DNA of 64,000 bases, taken from Stieleria mannarensis. GTDB lineage: Bacteria; Planctomycetota; Planctomycetia; Pirellulales; Pirellulaceae. Within the stretch, counting starts at the first letter, position 1. Every line of letters begins with the position of its first letter. The notes beneath the pieces were generated by a model, which did no database searches, had not been told where the DNA came from, and saw only the letters and a list, made by a program, of their open reading frames with translations. The stretch spans positions 106,322 through 170,321 of the forward strand of contig NZ_JACEHH010000019.1 in assembly GCF_014154935.1 (NCBI RefSeq), given 5' to 3'. Position numbers and translations under genes: made by a program. Below are positions 47,609 through 57,200 of the stretch, one piece after another.

Positions 47609-50600
47609 ACGAAGAATCTAAAAACGACCGCATGGACTCCGATCTGGAAGCCCGCATCGCTGCGCTCGTTCATGGCGAAGTGTCCGCTGCGGAGCGGGAA
47701 CAACTGGAACGTTTGATTCAAACGCGTCCCGACTTGCAGGCCTTGAAGCAGGAACTCGAATCCGTCGACTCGCTGATGTGTGAAGTCGCCGCGGGTGAAG
47801 AACCACCGGCCGACGACCAGGATTGGAAACTGCCTGCGGACCGGCGCGGCAAGGTGCTGTCGGTCATCAGCGGTCAGACGGAAGCCCCCGGCGGGCTGCC
47901 ATCACTGGTTCGGTCCAACCGGTTCTGGAACGTCACCCGGGTCACGGTCTCCCTGTGCGTCGCCGGTTTGTTCTTGATGCTCGCCACCGGATCGTACGTC
48001 TTGCTCCGCGCCACCCGGGCATCCCGAGTCGGTCAGGCCGCGGCCGATAGCCGACAGGTGCTGGAGATGCGCAATTATTCGATGCAGTTGCCCGATAGCG
48101 CCGCCGAGGCTTCCGCCCCCGAGGCCGCCAGCGCAGCGCCCTCAACGATGCTGTTCGCCGAACTGGAAGAAGCCCAAAGTGGTACCGAACGGCGTTTCCG
48201 CAACGGCCGAGCGTCCAAGCCGAGCGAACCGACCAGCGCACCAGCGGTTGATTTCGAAATGGATTCGAAAGCCTCCCTGTCGGCCATCGAAGACCACCTT
48301 GCCGCAGGAACGATTGTCGCCGAAGCAGATCAACCGTCCGCATACTACTTGCAGGACGACGTCCAGTATTTCCCCACGGTTCCCCAGGTAGCTCTGTCCG
48401 ACTCGGCGTCCGTCGCGAATCAAGCCGACAAGTTGAAGCGTGAGTCCTTCGAAGCCAAAGGACTTGGAACCCAAGCGGAATCGACGCCACCAATCTCAGC
48501 CGGCCGACGGCAGCGGTTCGACCAGGAATTTGATTCCTCCGACGAATCTTTGGCGGTTGAACCTCCGCCTGTTGATTCGCTGGCGGCCGATGCACAATCG
48601 TTCGCCGAGAGTTCGACCTGGCGATTTGGTCGCGCCGGAATGCAGCGGGGTGGAATCGAGCAACTCGCCGACGACCGCAGTGGCGTCGAGCGGTCCAAGA
48701 ACCTGGATCTGATGACGCCGCCCGCAGGGCCCTCGGATTTTGACGTCGCCGAAAACAACAACTTTGGCGTCGCCGCTGGAGGAGGATTCGGCGGCGGCAT
48801 GGCGGGTGGACAAGGTTCCGTGGAACAGCAATTGGAAAAACAGCTGGACGCACCGCAACAACAAATCGCGCAGAACGGCCAAAACCTGTGGGAGGAAGCG
48901 AAGGACGACGCGGGATTCGAAATGGGCATGGACACGTCGATGCTGGGATTGGGCGGAATGGGGACGGGCGGTGAAACGGAAATGAACGGCGCAATGGAAA
49001 TGGACGGCGCGATGGGGATGGGCGGCGCGATGGGGATGGGCGGGGGGATTGCCGCTCCAAAGTCGGGCGAAGCTGCGGCCGATCATTACGCTGATTCCAT
49101 CGTCCCGTCCTTCTCCATGCCAAGTCGTTCCATCGCACCAAGCCCAGCAAACAGACCGGCCGATGCCACGAAAGAATTGGCCGAGCTAGGCGACATCGCA
49201 TCTCCCGAACCGGCCACAGCGCCGATCGCCAAGGGGCGGATCATCGTTCCCGAGACTAGGGCATCAGAGACACGGGGCCTTGCTGCGGCTGAAACACGCA
49301 TTTCCGGGTTGGGCGAACAGATTTCCGAGATGGAGGAATACGTCCCCGAGTTGGGATTGCAGATTACCGGGTCGGGCCGAAAGGCAACGATGACCGGCAA
49401 AGATTTCTCCTACGGTATCCAGCCGGCCGAAAAGGCTCCGCAACCGGCCGACCGCTGGTATGACCAGAGGCTACCACAATCGGCGCAGCCCCAATCACCC
49501 CAGTCGCAGCGCGGCAAGTTGCAAACCGATCAAGCCCAGGGCATCGCCTCCAACTTGGAAGGACTCGAACGATTCAGCCGACGCGCAACCGCCGATCAAG
49601 CCAACAGCAAGAGTCTTCAAGAGTTGGAACGACTGCAACAGCGTGGCGAAGTCGCCAGCCGAAGCAACGGCCAAGCGAATCTTTCCGGGCCGGAGCGGTT
49701 GATCCCGGAAATACTTTCCAAATCGAAATTCTTAAAGCGATCGAGCGTGGAGAAGACTCCTGTTCCCGCGGGGCTGGATGAAAAGAACGCCGGTGAGGAA
49801 GCGTTTTCAACTTTCTCGCTGCACGTCAGCGATGTGTCGTTCAAACTGGCCGCCGCAGCACTAGCTCAAGGCCAATGGCCCGAGGCGGGGAAAATTCGCA
49901 TCGAGGAATTCGTCAACGCCCTGGACTATGGCGACCCGATGCCCGGTCAAGACGAAAAGGTCTCCTGCCAACTCGAACAAGCGATCCATCCCTTCCTGCA
50001 ACAACGCAACCTGCTTCGCGTTTCGATGCGAACGGCCGCCGCCGGACGAGCCAGCAGCACGCCGCTGCGACTGACGTTTCTGCTGGACAACTCGGGGTCG
50101 ATGGAACGCATCGACCGCCAACAAACCGTCCGCCGCGCGTTCACCCTGCTGGCTGAACAACTCAAAGCGGGCGACCAGGTCACGCTGATCGGTTTCGCAC
50201 GCACGCCGCGATTGTTGGCCGACAAGGTCGATGGCGGGCAGTCACATCAGTTGGTTGAACTGATCGAGCGATTGCCCAGCCAAGGCGGCACCAACATCGA
50301 AGCCGCGTTGCAATTGGCGTTCGAGAAAGCACAAGAACAACACGACGCCGACGCACAAAACCGGATCGTGCTGCTGACCGACGGCGCGGTGAATCTGGGT
50401 GATGCCAACCCCGAAAGCCTGTCGCGTTTGATCACGACGATCCGCGAGTCCGGAATCGCGCTCGACGCCGCCGGAATCGTCGCCGAAGGCTTGAACGATG
50501 AAATCCTGGAAGCGCTCACACGCCAAGGCGATGGCCGTTACTACCTGCTCGATTCCCCCCAAGACGCCGACGACGGATTCGTCCGACAGATCGCCGGCGC

Positions 50601-51105
50601 GCTGCGTCCGTCGGCCAAGAACGTCAAAGTGCAAATCGAATTCAACCCCAAACGGGTCGGACGTTACAAGCTGTTGGGCTTCGAAAAGCACCTGCTGAAA
50701 ACCGAAGACTTTCGCAACGACAAAGTCGACGCGGCCGAGATGGCGGCCGCCGAAGCCGGTGTGGCCGTCTACCAATTCCAAGCCCTGCCCGACGGCGAAG
50801 GCGACGTCGGCTCGGTGTCCGTCCGGTTCCGTGATCTGTCGACCGGCCAAATGGTCGAAAACCGTTGGCCGATCCCCTACCAACCCGACGCACCACGTCC
50901 CGATCAAGCCGCCCCGTCGATGAAACTGGCAACCGCCGCCGCACTGCTTGCCGCCAAGCTTCGAGGCGAACCGCTGGGGGCAAGCGTCGAACTGAAAACC
51001 CTCGCCGACCTGCTGGCCGGATTGCCCGAACCCTACCGCAATGCGAAACGAATCCAGCAACTACGTCAGATGATCGGACAAGCCCGACAGATCGGCGGAG
51101 GTTGA
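47605..51105 (+). CDS. Anti-sigma-like membrane protein with YfbK-type VWA domain
   Basis: A 1,166-residue protein. Residues 1-70 look like a planctomycete anti-sigma segment (LEARIAALVHGEVSAAEREQLERLI). One membrane helix lies at about 110-138. A long low-complexity outer region follows, with Gly-rich (about 391-404) and Gly/Ala/Met repeats (about 452-485). From about 730 it has the YfbK-type layout: FSTFSLHVSDVSFKLAAAAL, then a VWA domain with the MIDAS residues LDNSGS (near 827), GGTNIEAAL and LLTDGAVN, and a DUF3520-like C-terminus. VWA domains bind protein partners through a metal ion. The ATG overlaps the sigma factor stop by 4 bp. An envelope sensor that controls the sigma factor is the inferred role. 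Confidence 0.87.
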   Translation: MNEESKNDRMDSDLEARIAALVHGEVSAAEREQLERLIQTRPDLQALKQELESVDSLMCEVAAGEEPPADDQDWKLPADRRGKVLSVISGQTEAPGGLPSLVRSNRFWNVTRVTVSLCVAGLFLMLATGSYVLLRATRASRVGQAAADSRQVLEMRNYSMQLPDSAAEASAPEAASAAPSTMLFAELEEAQSGTERRFRNGRASKPSEPTSAPAVDFEMDSKASLSAIEDHLAAGTIVAEADQPSAYYLQDDVQYFPTVPQVALSDSASVANQADKLKRESFEAKGLGTQAESTPPISAGRRQRFDQEFDSSDESLAVEPPPVDSLAADAQSFAESSTWRFGRAGMQRGGIEQLADDRSGVERSKNLDLMTPPAGPSDFDVAENNNFGVAAGGGFGGGMAGGQGSVEQQLEKQLDAPQQQIAQNGQNLWEEAKDDAGFEMGMDTSMLGLGGMGTGGETEMNGAMEMDGAMGMGGAMGMGGGIAAPKSGEAAADHYADSIVPSFSMPSRSIAPSPANRPADATKELAELGDIASPEPATAPIAKGRIIVPETRASETRGLAAAETRISGLGEQISEMEEYVPELGLQITGSGRKATMTGKDFSYGIQPAEKAPQPADRWYDQRLPQSAQPQSPQSQRGKLQTDQAQGIASNLEGLERFSRRATADQANSKSLQELERLQQRGEVASRSNGQANLSGPERLIPEILSKSKFLKRSSVEKTPVPAGLDEKNAGEEAFSTFSLHVSDVSFKLAAAALAQGQWPEAGKIRIEEFVNALDYGDPMPGQDEKVSCQLEQAIHPFLQQRNLLRVSMRTAAAGRASSTPLRLTFLLDNSGSMERIDRQQTVRRAFTLLAEQLKAGDQVTLIGFARTPRLLADKVDGGQSHQLVELIERLPSQGGTNIEAALQLAFEKAQEQHDADAQNRIVLLTDGAVNLGDANPESLSRLITTIRESGIALDAAGIVAEGLNDEILEALTRQGDGRYYLLDSPQDADDGFVRQIAGALRPSAKNVKVQIEFNPKRVGRYKLLGFEKHLLKTEDFRNDKVDAAEMAAAEAGVAVYQFQALPDGEGDVGSVSVRFRDLSTGQMVENRWPIPYQPDAPRPDQAAPSMKLATAAALLAAKLRGEPLGASVELKTLADLLAGLPEPYRNAKRIQQLRQMIGQARQIGGG

Positions 51106-51130
51106 GCTTCAGGTTTCAGGTTAAGACAAA

Positions 51131-51180
51131 ACCCTCCCTGGCAGGGAGGGTCGAGCGTAGCGAGGGGAGGGACGATTGGT
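51131..51180. repeat. Dispersed hairpin repeat, third copy
   Basis: Nearly identical to the copies at 7235-7340: CCTCCCTGGCAGGGAGG, then GTCGAGCG.AGCGAGGGGAGGG. It lies between the VWA gene and the giant-protein gene and could act as an internal attenuator or mRNA stability element. Confidence 0.85.
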
Positions 51181-51260
51181 GGAACTGGAGTGCCTCCCAG
51201 CCACAACCAACCTTCCCCGCACCTTGCACCGAGAACTCCTCTCCCCCAGGAACGACATCC

Positions 51261-54200
51261 ATGAATGCGCCAACATCGTCACCGCGGAAAGCAACGCTCG
51301 TCGTTCTTGTCACCCTGTTTCTGTTGGGGCCGCTATCGCTTTATCAGCATCCGTGCCACGCCCAAGACGACGCGGCCCAGGCGAACATCAACAGTTCCAT
51401 CGCCGCCGATGGGACCGGCACGATCATCGTCGAAGCCCGCGGGCAGATCCCCGAACCGCCGGTCTTCTATTCCGCCCGCGCCACGTCGACGGCAAACGTC
51501 TCGCCCGAGCGCGTCGAACAAACCATTCAACTGACACTCAAGGTGATTCAAGGCCGCGCGAAAACGTTAAGCGTGGGTGTTCACGGCGACGATCAGGTGA
51601 CCGAGGTCCGCGGCGAAAACCTACGATCGTGGGCGGTTCGCCGCGAAGGCGACGCGCGATTCCTGGATCTGCATGTCGACGAAGGCGTCACGGACCTGCA
51701 AGTCGAAATCAAAACCCGCTCCGACGAACTTCAACTGCCCGCGACGATCGCCCTGACACACCTGACCCCCGGCGACTCGGTCGGCTTCGACTGCGTCTTG
51801 ACCATCCAGTATGCCTCCGAGATTCTCGGCACGGTCGTTTCCGTCGACGGGTTTGTTCCGCTGGAATCGGGCGACCGTGCAAGTCGTTTCCAAACCGCCA
51901 CCGGTGGCGAGATCAAACTGTCGCTCCATCGTGACGGTGCCGCGCCCGCAGCGGTTGAACTTGTTGAGACGACGCTAGACGGCCAGATCAATCCCGATGG
52001 AAAATCCGTTCGCTTTCAGCTCCGCGGCACGGCCCAGGTCACCCAGCCCGATGCAAAACTCGTCGTCCTTTCGGGCAATGCCGCCGTCAGCGAAATTCCC
52101 AACGACCCGAACTACCAATTACAACTGGCGACGCCGAACGGCCGATCGGTCTACCAGCTGACGTTTCCCCAGGCGGGTTCATTCCCCGTGTCATTGGAGT
52201 TTGTCGCCACGCTGGCCACGCCGGGCGTCAACGTGCAACACATGGATTTCACCGTCGCCGCCAGCGCCGTCGTCCCGCTAACGCTACGCGGACTCGATGC
52301 CGATCTGGAATTCCATCGCGACCAGGAGTCCGTGGTGCCGCTTCGCAGTGAAGACGCCTGGGTGGGGTTCTTGCCGGCGACGGGGCGAGCCAAGTTGCAA
52401 TGGAAAACGGCAAGGCAAACCGGTGAAGGAAAATTGTTTTTCACGACCACCGGCAAGGTCGAAGCAAAGGTCGGCGCGGGGCTGCTTCGCCAAGACCACC
52501 AGATCCAATATCAAGTGCTGCAGGGCGAATTAAAATCGCTCGACATCGCACTTCGCGGCCCCGGTGAAATCCTGGATGTCCAAGGCGACAATCTGATCGG
52601 TTGGAAAGTCTCCGGGACCGACGACAACCGCCGTCTGGAAGCGACGCTCAGCCAGCCGATCAGCGGTCACAGCCAGATCAACATCCGCAGCCAAACGGCG
52701 CTCGGCGCGTTCCCGGTCCGCGTCGAAGGGCTGCGGCTGGATCCGCTCGGTGCGATCCGGCACTCGGGGTTCTTGCGGTTGATGAACACCGGGTCGGTGC
52801 GGCTGGAACCGACGGCGTTGAGCGGATTGAATCAGCTGGCGCCCGATCAATTCCCCGGCGAAGCGGTCCAGGCCCGACAGGTTTTCGTGTATCGCTTTCC
52901 CTCCGCCGAGCACACCTTCACCATCGCCGCCGATCGAATCCAACCGGAAGTCAACGTCTCCGAACTGGTACTGTACGAACTTGCCGAAACCGATCGTGTG
53001 ATCCGGGCCGACGTCGAATTGGATGTCCGCGAAGCACCGATTCGCGAGTGGGATTTCGGAATCCCAGCGGACTATTCGGTCGTCTCGGTCACCGGTGCCA
53101 ACGTGGCCGACTACATCACCGCGTCGGCGGTCACCGATGGACGACGCAACTTGAAAGTCGTCTTCGGCCAAGACGTGGCGGGCCGGCAACTCGTTTCGCT
53201 GCATCTGGAAAAAACTGAAGCCGCATCGGAAGGCAATTGGGATCTGCCACGGATCGAATACCCCGAGGCCAATTCGGTGCGCGGTGATATCGGAATCATC
53301 GGTGCCGCCGGATTCCGCATCTCGGTCGACACCACCGATCTTCTGGCCGAAAAACCGCTGTCGTACTTTCCCAAACCGATGCCGAACCTGCAGCAAGCGT
53401 TTCGCATTCGACAACCCGGCTGGTCGGCGACGATGCGCGTCGAGCGACTCGACCGCAGCGTACAGGCGGACATGTTTCATCTGTATTCGTTGAGCGAAGA
53501 AACCGTCTATGGCAGCGCGTTGATCAACTACTTCGTCACCGGGGCGCCGGTATCGCAGTGGCGGATCACGGTCCCCGCCGAACTGGGCAACGTGATGGTC
53601 GACGGGCGAGACGTTCGCACGTACCGTCGTGAAGACGACACGTTGATTGTTTCGTTGCATCAACCGGTGATGGGCCCGTACACGTTGTTGGTGACGTTTG
53701 AAGAAAAACCCGACACGAACGACGGCGCGTTCCGGCCCGGTCAAATCACGCCGCTGGATGTTCAGGGCGAACGGGGATTTATCCAGGTCGTCAGCCCGAT
53801 GCAGGTCAAGATTCAAACCGAGTCGGTGTCCGACGACATGTTGCACCTGGATCCATTGGAACTGCCCGCCGAATTGCGGTTGCTCAGCACCGCGCCGCCA
53901 CTGGGAACGTGGCAATACACCGAACGTCCCTTCAATTTGACATTGAACGTGAACTGGTTCGAACCCGGCACGACGGTGACGCAGGTGGTGGAGTTTGCCG
54001 AGGCGAAGAGTCGGGTGTCGCAGGACGGAGAACTGGTCACCGACGTTCTGTACTTCATCAAGACGCGTGGACAACGGGCGTTGCGGATCGAGTTGCCCGA
54101 GGATCCGGTACGTCTGTGGGCCGTCTCGGTTGCCGGCCAGCCGGTCACCGCGCGGCAAAGCGACGATGCGACGTTGATCCCGTTGCCCGGCGGCACCGAT

Positions 54201-57200
54201 CCCAACGTTCCGGTCGAAGTCCGCTTGCGTTTGGGAAAACCGACCGTCGACCAGTCCCACCCCGAACTCGCCTTGCCGACCGTTTTCGCGCCCGTCCTAA
54301 AGACCCAATGGGACGTGACCGGCGATGAGCAATACGTGCTCGCCCCCAGTGGCGGAACCGTGACACCGCCGGTCCCGGTGCTGCGGCCGTCCGGGTTTGA
54401 CTGGGTTGCCAAACGTGGGCTCGGACCGTTGATCGTGATCGTGTTGCTGACTCTGCTCGGCGTCTGGGGATGCCGGTACGCAGGATCCCGGCGTGTCGCA
54501 GGACTGATCAGCTTGACCGTCGCGATCGGCGTGGCGCTGGTCACCGCAGCGGTCGCGTTTTCACAGATCGGCACCCCGGAGCCGCTGCAGTTGAGCGTGC
54601 CGATTTTGGCGGCCGGGGAAACGATTCAATTGCAAGTCAGCAACACACCGCTGTGGCGAGTCAATGTGTCGTCATCCGGTGTGACCGCACTGCTGTGTGG
54701 TCTGGTCGCCATCGGCTGGTCCTTTCGGCGAACCAACACGCAAGAACAACAACTGCTGCGTGGCGGCGGCATCCTGTTGCTCGCTTTGGGAGTGTTGTTG
54801 CAAGGCGACGGTGCGGGGTGGTTCTTCGGCTTGCTCGCCCTGGCGATCCTGGTGTTCCTGTTCGTGCCACCGGCCCGCCAGTGGATCCGCCACACCACAA
54901 ACTCCGTACGCGAACTCGCCGAACAACAAAAAGCCAAACGGGCGGCGAAACGGGAAGCCAAGGAATCCGCCTCGGGCGAAGAACTTGGCGGTGCGACGCC
55001 GATGTTGGTCTTCTTTGCCCTGTTGCTCGCTTCGTCGGCAAGCAGTGTGGCCGCGGTTCCCGAAGGCTTCAATGCGGCCAGCTCCATCAAACAACAATGG
55101 CAACTGACGCATCATGACGCGCGGCTGACCGCCGACGCAACGATCACACTTTCCGGAAAACCGGGCGATCGATTCCTGTTGCTCAAAGCCCCCGCCATCC
55201 TGACACAATTCGAAGGAAAAGGGTTGCGTCTGACCAAGACCGAAGTCGCCGACGAAGGCCTGTCGTACATCGTCAGCATCCCGGTGGCGGAACGACCGGG
55301 CGAGGAAACGGAGGCGACCGAAGACACTGCGCCGGAATCCACCGCGGATTACCGGGCGACGTTTCAGTTTCAACTGGAAGCCGTCCAGCCGACCGCGGGC
55401 ATCCCGGTGTTGACCGGAGTTGCGGCCGTCCAAGAAATCGACCTTCGCTATGACGAAGCCGGATGGGACGTCAGCTGCCCGACCGCCGTGCGGATCGATG
55501 CGGATGAAGTCACCGACGCGACCCAGGCCAACGTGTTGCTGATGCCGGGACCGGCCAGTTTGTTCCTCAAACCCAAGGCCCGCGATGTGACGACCGAGGA
55601 AACGAAGTTCTTCGTCGAAGCGTCCAACCTGTACCTGCCCGGCCCCGGTGTCGTCGACGGCCGACATCGACTTCACATCCGCACCGCCCAGGGACAGGTC
55701 AGCGAATTGAACGTGACGGTCCCCTCGGGACTGACCGTCAGCGCCGTGACCGGTCCGGTCGGTTCCTGGCAATTTGATGCCGACAGCGGCGAACTGAAAC
55801 TGCAAATCGACCCCGCACAGTCGCAAGCCTTTGACGTCACCATCGAAACCCAGCGGGGGCTCGATCCGCTGCCGACCGACGTCACGTTGTCGCCGATGAA
55901 GGTCGCCCAGGCGGGCGGCGAAGTCGGATTGGTCGCGATCGCGTTTGGTGGCGAAGCCCAACCTGAATCGTCGGTTCCGAATCAAATGTCGGTCGTCAAC
56001 CTGGGTGACTTCGACGCCGACCTGATCACCAACAAGCAAGCCGTCTTGCATCGCGTGTATCGCTACGGCGCCGATGGCGGTGAAGTGGCCGTGCGCGTCG
56101 CACCGGTCGCGCCGGAGGTGCGCGTCGTCAGCAAGCAAGTGCTGTCACTGGGCGATGAACGCGTCGTGTTGGGAGTCAATTTTGCCGCGGAAATCTCTCG
56201 AGCCGGGCTGTTCCAATTAAGTTTTCCGCTCCCCGAAGGATTGGAAGTCGAATCGCTGAGCGGCGCGGCGCTGCACCACTGGGCCGAACTGAACGAAGGC
56301 GACCAGCGGCAAATCATCCTGCACTTGAGCGGCAAAACCCTCGGCACACAGACCTTTGCGATGGCACTTTCGGGCGCCGCGCCCAGCGACGTCGGCCAGT
56401 GGCAGATCCCGCGGTTCCGGCTGAACGAAGCCACGCGTCAAACCGGTGATCTGGTCGTCCGCCCGACCACCGGCATTCGCCTGCGAACCGTCTCGCGTCA
56501 AAACGTCTCCGAAACCGACCCCCGGACCATGGGCGGCCAGGCTCAAGGGGCGCTGGCGTTTCGTTTGCTCCAACACGATTGGAATTTGGTTCTGGGGATC
56601 GAAAAACTGGATCCCTGGGTGACCGGCCAAGTGCTGCACGAAGTCACGCTGCGTGAAGGCCAGACGCGATCGGCGATGATCGCAAACTTTAACATTCAAA
56701 ATGCGTCGGTGCGGGCCTTGCAAGTCGTGCTGCCGATCACGGATCCCGACGTGATCAAAACCGTGCGAGCCAGCGGCGACACGGTCAGCGACTTTATCCG
56801 GACGGCTGCCGATTCGAACATTTGGGAGATTCAATTCAAACGCCGCGTGGTCGGCAAGGTCGACTTTCGCATCGAATACGAACGCCGCGGCGAACGCGAA
56901 AACGACAGCGAAACACTCCGCCCGGCCGGGTTCCCGCAGGCGAGACAATTGTCGTACTACGTCGCCGTCCGTGCCGGTGGCCGTTTAGAACTGGAACACG
57001 ACCCCCTCTCCGATGGCTGGCAGCGCGTCGATTGGAGCACGTTGCCGACGCAACTGCGTGAAGCCGAAAACCGCAACGCCCCGGTGTTCACGTTCCGCGC
57101 GGTCACCCCCGACAGTCCGTTGACCGTCCGCGCACAACGACACTCGATCGCCGATGCTCTCAAGCTCCGTGTCGCCCAAGGCTCCTTGACCACCATCCTG

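Noticed and set aside
50865..51260. An N-terminal extension of the giant protein
   Set aside because: It overlaps the VWA gene and the hairpin repeat; a signal peptide begins right at ATG 51261.
52530..54260. A 576-codon frame on the minus strand opposite the giant gene
   Set aside because: It mirrors a strongly coding plus-strand gene and has no recognisable motifs.
54672..56138. A 488-codon minus-strand frame within the giant gene
   Set aside because: Antisense shadow: Gly/Arg/Asp-rich composition with no domain.
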